Origin: Actinomycetota bacterium
GTDB lineage: Bacteria; Actinomycetota; Geothermincolia; Geothermincolales; RBG-13-55-18
Length of the DNA: 6,417 bases
NCBI GenBank assembly: GCA_028275245.1
Contig: JAPWVA010000076.1
Span: forward strand, 1 to 6,417
Direction: 5' to 3'
Shown here: positions 1 through 5,846 of the stretch, piece after piece
Position numbering within the stretch: the stretch's first letter is position 1
How the letters are laid out: each line of letters opens with the position of its first letter
Translations under genes and position numbers: made by a program
Notes under the pieces: generated by a model
The model's input: the letters and a program-made list of their open reading frames with translations, nothing else
Databases searched by the model: none
Told to the model about the DNA's origin: nothing

Positions 1-756
1 CCTGCCGGTCTCGTCGGCAACGTTCACGGCTCGTATGGCGTCCAGTGGCGGGAAGCCCCCCTGTGTGCTCTCTATACCATGGGTTCCCTTGAAGCCGATG
101 CCGCCCACGTAAACCCGGGGCTTTTTCTCCTTAGGGACGTCCTTGGTCCTGTCCTGGAGGTCCTGCTGACATCCCTGGAGAAAGTCCACCACCCGAGCAG
201 CCCTATCTCGCTTACCGGTTATCTCCCCCACGAGGGTGATGGAGTCCATGAGCTCACTATCGAAGGTGCCCAGCTGACCGTAGCTCAGGACTACCACGGG
301 AATCCCGGTACGCTGCTGAAGCTCGTTGGCTTTGGCCGCATCCGCCAGATAGGCCACGAAGATGACGTCGGGCTGGACGCTCATGATCTTTTCCGGGTCG
401 GGGGAGGAATCGGGGCCGCCCTGCCCGATGATGGGGAGTTCCAGCAACTCTGGGTGGGCCATGATGTAGGGTCGCCCGGTGGACCACTGCTTTTCCATGT
501 TCTCGATACCCACCACCTTGTCCACCGCCTCCACGTAGCAGACCAGCCTGAGGGCGCCGGGTCCTATGGCCACCACCCGCTCGGCGGGCACCTTCACCTC
601 CACACTGCGCCCCGCCAAGTCGGTGATGGTGCGGCTCCCCTCCTCCGCTTTTTCCCCCTCTCCGCAACCAGCCCCCAACAAAGCGGGAAAGACAATGAGG
701 GCCGAAAGGAGAATCGCCGCCATTTGCTTCTTCCAGAGCCTCAACTCTCTCACCAC
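1..756 (-). CDS. Iron-siderophore/cobalamin-type ABC transporter substrate-binding lipoprotein (3' part outside window)
   Basis: This is the extracytoplasmic binding component of an ABC importer of the FecB/BtuF (TroA-like) class, which captures a metal chelate such as ferric siderophore, heme or cobalamin and hands it to a membrane permease. The visible 252 residues have no stop. They begin with a basic n-region (residues 1-11), a hydrophobic core (13-27) and a lipobox LGAGC with the lipidated Cys at 31. A charged linker follows, then the family's opening block around residues 42-85 (ITDLAGRSVEV, VPAERVVAIGPG, VVGIE). Next come the PEKIMSVQPDVIFVA segment at about 121-135 and a later ESTQGGFPPLDAI block at about 229-241. 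I chose the GTG at 754-756 because AGAGGAG (764-770) lies 7 nt upstream and this start gives a proper signal peptide. An in-frame ATG lies further upstream without a clear RBS, and another at codon 12 would cut off the n-region. The C-terminal lobe, probably about 100 residues, lies left of position 1. The ligand cannot be told from this fragment; permease and ATPase genes would be expected downstream on the minus strand. Confidence -1.
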   Translation of the reverse strand, partial: MVRELRLWKKQMAAILLSALIVFPALLGAGCGEGEKAEEGSRTITDLAGRSVEVKVPAERVVAIGPGALRLVCYVEAVDKVVGIENMEKQWSTGRPYIMAHPELLELPIIGQGGPDSSPDPEKIMSVQPDVIFVAYLADAAKANELQQRTGIPVVVLSYGQLGTFDSELMDSITLVGEITGKRDRAARVVDFLQGCQQDLQDRTKDVPKEKKPRVYVGGIGFKGTHGIESTQGGFPPLDAIRAVNVADETGR

Positions 757-794
757 CTTTCTGCTCCTCTCATCACTGCTTTCCAGCCGGTAAC

Positions 795-840
795 GCCGAG
801 GCGGAGCTTTCAGCATCGGCAACGGCATCGCCTGCTCGGC
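795..840 (-). promoter_or_regulatory. Possible leader hairpin upstream of the binding-protein gene
   Basis: On the plus strand GCCGA (795-799) and GGCG (800-803) pair with CGCC (829-832) and TCGGC (836-840). This gives nine GC-rich pairs, a 3-nt bulge and a 25-nt loop. It would lie in the 5' leader of the minus-strand binding-protein mRNA, about 25 nt before its RBS. It might affect translation or mRNA stability, but GC-rich DNA forms such pairings by chance and I match it to no known riboswitch. Confidence -1.
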
Positions 841-876
841 AAACCAGTTTCTTCCTCTTCACCGGATTAGGCCCGT

Positions 877-948
877 CCTGGTACACGACACGCCGGAGCG
901 GCAGCCATCCCACCTGGTACACGACACGCCGGAGCGGCGACCATCCCA
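877..948. repeat. Two tandem copies of a 36-bp repeat (34/36 identical)
   Basis: Copy 1 is 877-912 and copy 2 is 913-948, directly abutting. Each begins CCTGGTACACGACACG, continues CGGAGCGGC and ends CCATCCCA. They differ only by a swap at unit positions 27-28 (AG versus GA). The next bases (949-980), including GGGCACCTGTCACC, look like a decayed relative of the GGTACACGACACGCC part. The repeat lies about 120 bp upstream of the binding-protein start. Candidates are a REP-like dispersed repeat, tandem regulator sites, or a simple duplication. It is not a CRISPR array, since there are no spacers. Confidence -1.
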
Positions 949-978
949 TTGATGGGCACCTGTCACCTCGCACCAGGG

Positions 979-992
979 GGCGGAATTCCGCC
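979..992. repeat. 14-bp perfect palindrome
   Basis: GGCGGAATTCCGCC is its own reverse complement. Allowing one mismatched pair (G978/T993), the symmetry extends to AGG at 975-977 and CCT at 994-996, about 22 bp in all. It sits between the 36-bp repeats and the terminator. It could be a dimeric repressor operator or part of a REP-like element. It has no T-tract on either strand, so it is not itself a terminator. Confidence -1.
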
Positions 993-1001
993 TCCTCCTT
1001 T

Positions 1002-1041
1002 CGAAAAGAAAGACCACGGAGATCTTAGACCTCCGTGGTCT
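1002..1041 (-). terminator. Rho-independent terminator for the kinase transcript
   Basis: AGACCACGGAG (1011-1021) and CTCCGTGGTCT (1031-1041) form a perfect 11-bp stem around a 9-nt loop. On the minus strand the stem runs straight into TTCTTTTC (1010-1003), a good U-tract. It ends a transcript coming from the kinase gene, 231 nt after that gene's stop, and separates it from the binding-protein gene. On the plus strand a weaker T-rich run (CTTTTACTTTT) starts a few bases beyond the stem, so it may act in both directions, though no plus-strand gene leads into it. Confidence -1.
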
Positions 1042-1272
1042 GGTCGCTTTTACTTTTCCTCTTTCCTTGCTTGAGGCACTCCCTTTCCGGCCCCAGCCTG
1101 CTTCTCACAGGCATCTCCTTTTCATGGGGCCTTCTTGGCTGTTTATATGTTTCTATGAAATCATAAGTTTTGTCAACCCCATCATCGCCGGTTCCAAGGC
1201 AAGCCTGGTTTCGCTTCAAAGGAGGATAGCGCACGTCCGCCACATTCCCCCGCACAGGCTCGGCTGGTAGGG

Positions 1273-3957
1273 TCACCTCGAGGCTTCCAGGGCTAAACGG
1301 AAGATGGAACCGCCCCCGGGACGGTGCTCGTGCCAGAGCCTTCCCCCGTGGGCTTCCGCTATCTCCCTGGCGATGTAAAGACCGAGGCCGAGGCCGGGAG
1401 TTGAGTGATGGAGAACGTCTTCCACCTGGTAGAAGCGATCGAATATGCGCTCACGGCATTCCTCCGGTACCCCCCTCCCCCTATCCATCGCGCTGAAGAG
1501 CACCACCCTGCCCTCCCTTTTGACCTCGAGCTCCACCAGCGAGCCCTCGGGGGAGAACTTCACCGCGTTGTCCAGCAGGATGACCAGGAGACGTTCCAAC
1601 TTCTCCGCGTCACCCCTTACTTTCCCGGTTCCTTCGTCGACCCTCAGCACTATTTCTCTCCCTGGGAAACGGGACCTCACCTCCTCCACCGCCCGGGCCG
1701 CCACCTGCCCTGGCTCCAGGTCCTCTATCTCCAAGTTCATCCGCCCTTTCCCCAGCCTGATCATCTCCAACAGTTCCTCCACCACGTGCACCAGGCGGTT
1801 AGCGCCCCTGTCCATGGCCTCCAGGGCGTATCTCCTGGTCTCCTCGTCCATCCTCTCGCCGTGTTCCTTCAAGGTGACCGCATATCCCTTGAGAAGGGTG
1901 GCGGGATGGCGGAGCTCGTGGGCAGCGAGGTCCAGGAAATCGCGTAGCTCCTTCTCGCGCTTCAAGATTTCGGCCTGGTATTCCTTCATACGGGAGATGT
2001 CCAGCAACGAGACCACGCTCTCCTCCGTCCCCGGGATGAGGGAGACGGTGGCGAGAGTGGGTATAGGTCTCCCAGACCTGTGATGCACCGTTATCTCCAG
2101 CTGGAGGGGCGAGATCAGCTCCCCCGAGAGGAGTCGGCGGGATATGTCCTTTATCCTCTCCACCTCCTGGGGTACGAGCAAATCCATGTAGCGCTTCTTG
2201 CCAGCCATCTCCTCCCTTGCATACCCCAACAACCTCTCGGCTTCCCAGTTCGCCTCGGTGATCATGCCCCTGCGATCCACCAGGAACATGGCCGTTCCGG
2301 TGGTCTCGAAGGTGGCACGGTAATGGGCCTCCCTACTTCGTAGGGCTTCCTCCGCCCTCCTCTGCCGAGTGATATCCCGGGCCACGGTGACCACCTCCAC
2401 CACTCTCCCCTCCTCGTCGAGGACGGGGGCCCCGGTCATCTGCAGCAGGATGATGGCGCCGTCTTTCCTCCGGAGGCGGTACTCACGTTCCCGCACTGTC
2501 TCGCCCTGCAGGACGAGGTTGATATCCTCCTCCGCCCTCTTCACGTCCTCGCGGCAAAGTATCCCCAGCTCCAGCAAATTCCTTCCGACCAGCTCGCGGC
2601 GGTCCATCCCCAGGGTCTCGCAACCCTTCCTGTTGACGTCGGTGATGCGGAGGGAGGGGTTGTAGGTGAAGATGGCTTCACCCGCCTGTTCGAAGAGGAG
2701 GCGGTACCGATATTCCGACTCCCTGAGCTGCTCCTGCAGGAGCTCCCGGGAAAGGGCATGGGAGATCTCGGAGGCCGCCATCTCCACGAGGGCACGCGCC
2801 TTCGCTGGCAGGGGTTCTTTCCGGTTTCCCGCCAGCAGCCATCCCACCTCCCTCCCTTCGTGGACCAGGGGAAAGGCCACGACGTCCTTCCCCAGCCCCC
2901 GCAGAAAGCCGGCAAGCTTCAGTTCCTGGATCGAGCGTCCGGCGGGGCCGGATATTCCGCCCTTCCCGGAGGTGCGAACCGCTTTCTCTGACCGCTTCAG
3001 CGCTGAGAGCAACTCCTCTGGTACGCCCCAGCTACAAGCCAGCCGATAAGCTCCCCCTTCATCCAGGAAAAGGCAGGTGAAATCCAGCATCGCTGCGCCA
3101 CCGATGATTTCCAGCGCACGAGATGCAAAATCGTCGAAGTCTTTCGCGGTCACCTCAGCCAAGGCCAGATTCCGCTGCACCTCCAGGGCCCTCTCGCCCC
3201 AAGTCCTCTCGGTTATATCCGTGATGAAACCCTCGAGGTAAAGCAACTTACCTTTGTCGGAGAATACGCCCCTACCCTGCTCCCACACCCACTTCACATC
3301 ACCCCGGGCGGGTAGGATGCGGTATACCAGTCGGAAGGTCTCCCTCCTACCTAGCGCCTTTTGGACCACCTCCCACACATGTCCCCTGTCCTCGGGATGG
3401 ATGAGCTCGCCGTAGGATACCCTCGTGTTGCTCACGAGGTCGGAAGGTTCGTACCCAGTGAGTTCTCGGCAGCCCTCACTCACGAACAACATGGTCCATT
3501 CAGGATCGTTGAGGCACCGGTAGGCCATCCCGGGAAGGTTGGAGAGGAGCGTGGCCATCTGCCTCCGGCTCTCCCGTATCTCCCGCTCGAGCTCCACGCG
3601 CCTCGTGACATCTCGGGCGTTGACCAGCAAGCCCTCCACCCGAGGGTCCCGGAGGAGGTTGAGGGCAGAGGCCTCAAAGTACCTCCAAGTACCATCGCGG
3701 TGGCGCACACGCTGAACGGAATAGCGGGTCGTTCCCTCCCTTTCCAAAGCTATGCGCAGGTTTGAGCGGGCGGAATCCCGATCCTCGGGGTGGATGAATC
3801 CCAGGAAATCCCTTCCCTCGAGCTCCTCCGGGCGATAGCCAAGGAGTTCCTTCACCGAGGGGCTCACGAAGGCTACCTTTCCTCCCTCGTCCAACACGAG
3901 GACGAGGTCGGGTAGATTATCCAGGATCAGGCGGTAGAAATCAAACCCACGTTCCAA
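1273..3957 (-). CDS. Soluble multi-PAS/GAF sensor histidine kinase (orphan)
   Basis: This 894-residue kinase should sense one or more signals through N-terminal PAS/GAF domains, autophosphorylate on a His and pass the phosphate to a response regulator. Domains by eye: PAS+PAC at about 5-125 (ILDNLPDLVLVLD, HPEDR, RHRDGTWRYFE); a second PAS at about 135-252 (HPEDR, WVWEQG, GFITDITE); a GAF-like domain at about 265-402; a third PAS at about 417-535 (RRKDGAIILL, VARDITR); and a fourth PAS at about 546-660. Coiled-coil linkers join them. The HisKA H-box is AAHELRHPATLL with His680, and an HATPase domain covers about 770-890. That domain shows the N-box LLDNAVKFSP (Asn797), G1 box DRGRG (825-829), F-box FDRFYQ (839-844) and G2 box GLGLGL (855-860). 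No transmembrane segment or signal peptide is visible, so it is probably cytoplasmic. The start is TTG with GGAGG 10 nt upstream; an in-frame TGA at 3976-3978 leaves no better start. No response regulator is in the window. The H-box has HELRHP where HELRTP is usual. Confidence -1.
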   Translation of the reverse strand: MERGFDFYRLILDNLPDLVLVLDEGGKVAFVSPSVKELLGYRPEELEGRDFLGFIHPEDRDSARSNLRIALEREGTTRYSVQRVRHRDGTWRYFEASALNLLRDPRVEGLLVNARDVTRRVELEREIRESRRQMATLLSNLPGMAYRCLNDPEWTMLFVSEGCRELTGYEPSDLVSNTRVSYGELIHPEDRGHVWEVVQKALGRRETFRLVYRILPARGDVKWVWEQGRGVFSDKGKLLYLEGFITDITERTWGERALEVQRNLALAEVTAKDFDDFASRALEIIGGAAMLDFTCLFLDEGGAYRLACSWGVPEELLSALKRSEKAVRTSGKGGISGPAGRSIQELKLAGFLRGLGKDVVAFPLVHEGREVGWLLAGNRKEPLPAKARALVEMAASEISHALSRELLQEQLRESEYRYRLLFEQAGEAIFTYNPSLRITDVNRKGCETLGMDRRELVGRNLLELGILCREDVKRAEEDINLVLQGETVREREYRLRRKDGAIILLQMTGAPVLDEEGRVVEVVTVARDITRQRRAEEALRSREAHYRATFETTGTAMFLVDRRGMITEANWEAERLLGYAREEMAGKKRYMDLLVPQEVERIKDISRRLLSGELISPLQLEITVHHRSGRPIPTLATVSLIPGTEESVVSLLDISRMKEYQAEILKREKELRDFLDLAAHELRHPATLLKGYAVTLKEHGERMDEETRRYALEAMDRGANRLVHVVEELLEMIRLGKGRMNLEIEDLEPGQVAARAVEEVRSRFPGREIVLRVDEGTGKVRGDAEKLERLLVILLDNAVKFSPEGSLVELEVKREGRVVLFSAMDRGRGVPEECRERIFDRFYQVEDVLHHSTPGLGLGLYIAREIAEAHGGRLWHEHRPGGGSIFRLALEASR

Positions 3958-3967
3958 GGAAAGCAGG

Positions 3968-3972
3968 CCTCC
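3968..3972 (-). promoter_or_regulatory. RBS supporting the TTG start of the kinase
   Basis: GGAGG on the minus strand lies 10 nt before TTG (3955-3957). Between the in-frame TGA at 3976-3978 and this codon there is no ATG or GTG in frame. The TTG also gives an N-terminus that leads directly into the first PAS domain, so the unusual start is well supported. Confidence -1.
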
Positions 3973-4032
3973 ACCTCACCCCAGGATCTTCCGCTCAGGG
4001 ACTTCCCCATGCACACACCGTTCCTCGACAAC

Positions 4033-4062
4033 ATTCTATTCCTAATAAGGAAGAAATAACCA
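4033..4062 (-). promoter_or_regulatory. Weak candidate promoter for the kinase, with an inverted repeat in the spacer
   Basis: On the minus strand TAGAAT (4038-4033) resembles a -10 box, 18 bp after TGGTTA (4062-4057), which matches the -35 consensus at only 3 of 6 positions. This would give a leader of roughly 70 nt before the TTG start. The inverted repeat TTCCT-AATA-AGGAA (4039-4052) falls in the spacer, where a bound regulator could block polymerase. A different sigma factor could equally be used. Confidence -1.
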
Positions 4063-4115
4063 CACCCTGAAGCACAGGTGCCCTTCCCTCCGGGTGTCGC
4101 TCAGGGCCCTGTAAG

Positions 4116-4139
4116 ACCCCAAAACCGAAACCCCAAAAC
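4116..4139. repeat. Direct repeat ACCCCAAAAC, two copies 14 bp apart
   Basis: The 10-mer ACCCCAAAAC occurs at 4116-4125 and again at 4130-4139. The start-to-start distance is 14 bp, roughly 1.3 helical turns. Short direct repeats between divergent genes are typical of sites for response regulators or other tandem-binding activators. Which gene they would serve is unknown. The second copy overlaps the AAACGAGT arm (4136-4143) of an inverted repeat whose partner is ACTCGTTT (4161-4168). Confidence -1.
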
Positions 4140-4195
4140 GAGTCGAGACCCCCGCCATGAACTCGTTTACGGGTACCGACATCCTGTTCGTCCCG

Positions 4196-4225
4196 TAGGA
4201 TCTAAGGTATCCATTTTTTTATAAT
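4196..4225 (+). promoter_or_regulatory. Candidate sigma-70-type promoter for the CrtC-like gene
   Basis: TATAAT at 4220-4225 is a perfect -10 consensus within an AT-rich island (about 4213-4230), unlike its GC-rich surroundings. The best -35 is TAGGAT at 4196-4201, with an 18-bp spacer and only a partial match to TTGACA. Transcription would start near 4232 and give a leader of about 110 nt before the ATG at 4343. The same island could also work on the minus strand. Confidence -1.
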
Positions 4226-4232
4226 TTTGTTG

Positions 4233-4336
4233 CCTGGGCCAAAAGGGAAATCCATATGCCAGACTTTCCCAGGGAAACCCGGGGCGAAGCCTGGTTGAAA
4301 AGATTTGGTTTTTAAAAGGGTGTCCCATCGGGGAGG
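4233..4336 (+). promoter_or_regulatory. Structured 5' leader with mutually exclusive pairings overlapping the RBS
   Basis: Several short perfect pairings compete. CCTGGG (4233-4238) pairs with CCCAGG (4268-4273). GGGAAA (4245-4250) pairs with TTTCCC (4265-4270). TTTCCC can instead pair with GGGAAA at 4272-4277, and CCAGG (4269-4273) with CCTGG (4290-4294). At the 3' end TCCC (4323-4326) can pair with GGGA (4331-4334) and so cover part of the Shine-Dalgarno sequence GGGGAGG. This could be a regulatory leader, but I recognise no known riboswitch class and chance pairing is possible. Confidence -1.
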
Positions 4337-4342
4337 TGTGTG

Positions 4343-5407
4343 ATGAGAGTGGAGCCGGTGATCGATGAGTGGCTGGGTCCGGGCGAGAGAGATGGCAAGA
4401 TCGTCCCCCTCGCACCGGAGGAGAACGCCCTTCACCCTGAGGCGATGAGCAGTCCACACTACGGGGAATGGTGGTACTTCGACGCCCGGCTGGACGACGG
4501 TCACATCGTGGTGGGATTCCTGCAAGCCGCCGAGCTCCTCTCCCACCAGCCTGGCATCGAACTGCACGTCTACCGGCCTGACGGGAAGAAGCTCTCCGTG
4601 GTCAAGAGGTTCCCGCGCTCCGAGCTCCGGGCGTCGACCGAGCGTTGCGACGTGCGCCTGGGAAAGAACTATTGTCGTGCCGAGTTCCCACCAGGCGGGG
4701 GCCTTCCCGTCCACTCCCTGTACATATCTGAGGGAGATATGGAAGCCGACCTCACCTTCCGCAGCGAGGTGCCAGGGTGGAAGCCAGGGAGGGGCCTCAC
4801 CAGATACGGAGACCGAGGTTACTTCGCCTGGATAGTGCCCGTCCCCCGAGCCACCATGGAGGGAAAGCTACGCTATGGGGAAACCACCATGAGGGTACGG
4901 GGTACGGGTTACCACGACCACAACGTGGTCACCGCAGACATGCGCCGCATACTATCGTTCTGGTACTGGGGCCGCCTATATACCGATGATTTCACCCTAC
5001 TCTATGCCTACGTGAAGACCCGCAAGCGCTTCGGGGGCAAGGCTTCCAAGCCTCTCATGCTGGCCTACCGCGACAAGATAATGATAAGCTCCGGTGAGAT
5101 GGCCTTGAGGGAAGGACCTCCGGTATTCCACCCCGGGGCCAACCGCACCTACCCCGCCTTCCTGGAATTGGAAATACCTGGCCAGGTGTTCCTGCGGCTG
5201 GATGTGGAGCGCATCATCGACGCCGGCGACCTTCTTTCCACGATCAGTCCCGTGATCATGAACCCCCTTGTGAAATGGGTAATAAACCGGTTCGCGAGGC
5301 CGGGGTGGTTCCGTTTCGAATCGCGGTTCCTGCTGCGCGTGTGCTACGAGGGCCGCGTTTTCGAAGAAAGGGGGAAAACCCTTCACGAAATGGTGGCGTT
5401 GCAGTAA
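4343..5407 (+). CDS. CrtC/AttH lipocalin-like protein, carotenoid 1,2-hydratase superfamily, with altered motif
   Basis: This 354-residue protein resembles the CrtC/AttH superfamily (two linked lipocalin-like beta domains), whose characterised members include carotenoid 1,2-hydratase (hydroxyneurosporene synthase). Diagnostic segments are the N-terminal HYGEWWYFDARL (39-50) and the central GTGYHDHN (187-194), followed by WYWGR (207-211). No signal peptide or membrane helix is visible, so it is probably cytoplasmic; KWVINRF near 311-317 may be amphipathic. As I recall, family hydratases have HNW at the active site plus a Tyr-x-Asp further on. Here the equivalents appear to be HNV (193-195) and YAY (221-223), so hydratase activity is doubtful. 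I chose ATG at 4343, 6 nt after GGGGAGG (4330-4336); a GTG at 4340 is only 3 nt away. No carotenoid or other isoprenoid gene is visible apart from the convergent fixC, whose family includes geranylgeranyl reductases. Superfamily placement is fairly sure; the substrate is unknown. Confidence -1.
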   Translation: MRVEPVIDEWLGPGERDGKIVPLAPEENALHPEAMSSPHYGEWWYFDARLDDGHIVVGFLQAAELLSHQPGIELHVYRPDGKKLSVVKRFPRSELRASTERCDVRLGKNYCRAEFPPGGGLPVHSLYISEGDMEADLTFRSEVPGWKPGRGLTRYGDRGYFAWIVPVPRATMEGKLRYGETTMRVRGTGYHDHNVVTADMRRILSFWYWGRLYTDDFTLLYAYVKTRKRFGGKASKPLMLAYRDKIMISSGEMALREGPPVFHPGANRTYPAFLELEIPGQVFLRLDVERIIDAGDLLSTISPVIMNPLVKWVINRFARPGWFRFESRFLLRVCYEGRVFEERGKTLHEMVALQ

Positions 5408-5540
5408 GGATCGTGGCCGGGCAGGCGACCACACCAGGGGTGGGCCCCCGCGAGTGAGGCCCCGTGTAGCCTGGTCCTTAGCCGGTCGAGACGACTCGCG
5501 AGGGCACCAGGGTGGCGTGCCCCCTTCACAGAGACTTCCC
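5408..5540. other. Convergent gap between the CrtC-like gene and fixX, with GC-rich hairpins
   Basis: GGGCAC (5502-5507) and GTGCCC (5517-5522) form a 6-bp stem with a 9-nt loop. CGCGAGT (5449-5455) pairs perfectly with ACTCGCG (5494-5500). Neither is followed by a T-tract on either strand, so these are at best U-tract-less terminators acting on the two converging transcripts. I see no canonical intrinsic terminator for either gene. Confidence -1.
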
Positions 5541-5825
5541 TCAACCGTACTCGAAAACCACCCCAGTGCCACCGGCAGGATATGAGAAATCTATCGCCTC
5601 GGTCGGGCATATCTCCCAACAGGCGGCGCATTCGAGACAAAGCTCCCTGTAGCGTGGGGCGAGGCGAGCCTTGCCTTCCTTGACCGACCAAAGGTTGAAG
5701 GAGCACACCCTGACACAAAGCCCGCACCCGTTGCACTTCTCCTCGTCGCAGCGTATGAAATCACCTGTCTTGTCGGCGTCCACCCTCTTGACCAGCTTGC
5801 CGAAATCCAGCTCTATTCCATCCAT
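5541..5825 (-). CDS. fixX: FixX-type ferredoxin with two [4Fe-4S] motifs
   Basis: This 94-residue iron-sulfur protein should carry electrons from, or together with, the FixC flavoprotein encoded just upstream. It is the separate counterpart of the C-terminal ferredoxin domain of ETF:quinone oxidoreductase. Two complete CxxCxxCxxxC motifs are visible: Cys31, 34, 37, 41 and Cys63, 66, 69, 73, the latter followed by Pro. Cys26 is an extra. The C-terminal block YPAGGTGVVFEYG (82-94) is typical of FixX, and total length also fits the family. The ATG start has GGAGG (5834-5838) 8 nt upstream. Its start lies 21 nt after the fixC stop, so the two are surely co-transcribed and fixX is probably the last gene of the operon. 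It is cytoplasmic or peripherally membrane-associated through FixC. Both clusters look intact. The physiological acceptor (quinone, nitrogenase ferredoxin or another) cannot be inferred from this window. Confidence -1.
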   Translation of the reverse strand: MDGIELDFGKLVKRVDADKTGDFIRCDEEKCNGCGLCVRVCSFNLWSVKEGKARLAPRYRELCLECAACWEICPTEAIDFSYPAGGTGVVFEYG

Positions 5826-5846
5826 CTTTTCCGCCTCCCGCGCCCT

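Larger units (their letters stand above)
757..1272. other. 516-bp intergenic region between the kinase and the binding-protein gene
   Basis: I see no convincing gene here. Read on the minus strand from the kinase end, it holds an AT-richer segment at about 1140-1180, a strong terminator at 1002-1041, a 14-bp palindrome at 979-992, two 36-bp tandem repeats at 877-948 and a possible hairpin at 795-840 before the binding-protein RBS. No sigma-70-like promoter for the binding-protein gene is obvious in 757-1000. I looked for cobalamin-riboswitch hallmarks because of the downstream gene family and found none. Confidence -1.
3958..4342. other. Divergent intergenic region of 385 bp
   Basis: This region separates the minus-strand kinase from the plus-strand CrtC-like gene, so promoters for both should lie here. 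It holds AT-rich islands at about 4031-4060 and 4205-4230, a TTCCT/AGGAA inverted repeat, a 10-bp palindrome CAGGGCCCTG at 4102-4111, paired ACCCCAAAAC direct repeats, an 8-bp inverted repeat (4136-4143 with 4161-4168) and a structured plus-strand leader at 4233-4336. No credible small ORF was found. Confidence -1.

Noticed and set aside
79..870. Plus-strand open frame of 263 codons opposite the binding-protein gene
   Set aside because: It is antisense to a clear FecB/BtuF-type lipoprotein gene, has His/Pro-rich low-complexity translation with no family features, and reflects the GC-rich opposite strand.
877..948. CRISPR array
   Set aside because: The 36-bp units abut directly with no spacer, there are only two, and no cas gene is present.
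757..1000. Cobalamin riboswitch before the binding-protein gene
   Set aside because: Searched because BtuF belongs to this family; no B12-box (GCCACTG-type) or the associated conserved core is present on the minus strand.
1067..1270. 67-codon plus-strand frame with a hydrophobic stretch
   Set aside because: No RBS or promoter is apparent, the sequence is not gene-like, and the start lies just beyond the terminator in the kinase 3' region.
1025..1276. 83-codon minus-strand frame starting GTG over the kinase stop
   Set aside because: GTGA coupling is suggestive, but the translation matches no family I know, its third codon positions are AT-rich unlike neighbouring genes, and its stop lies within the terminator loop. 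Kept only as a query under findings.
1405..3765. Several plus-strand frames of 77-212 codons opposite the kinase
   Set aside because: All are shadows of the PAS/HisKA/HATPase coding strand; translations are Ser/Pro/Arg-rich without recognisable domains.
4197..4220. Plus-strand terminator before the run of T at 4214-4220
   Set aside because: The only stem next to the T-run is 4 bp (GGAT/ATCC), and an ACGGG/CCCGT pairing is too far away. A perfect TATAAT in the same island makes a promoter more likely.
4202..4714. Minus-strand frames at 4167-4457 and 4202-4714
   Set aside because: They overlap the CrtC-like gene's N-terminus and its promoter region in antisense, and their C-termini run through the AT-rich leader. 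The plus-strand CrtC motifs show which strand is coding.
4997..5736. Minus-strand frames at 4997-5572 and 5383-5736
   Set aside because: The first is antisense to the CrtC-like C-terminus, and the second is a wrong frame over fixX, whose cysteine motifs establish the true frame.
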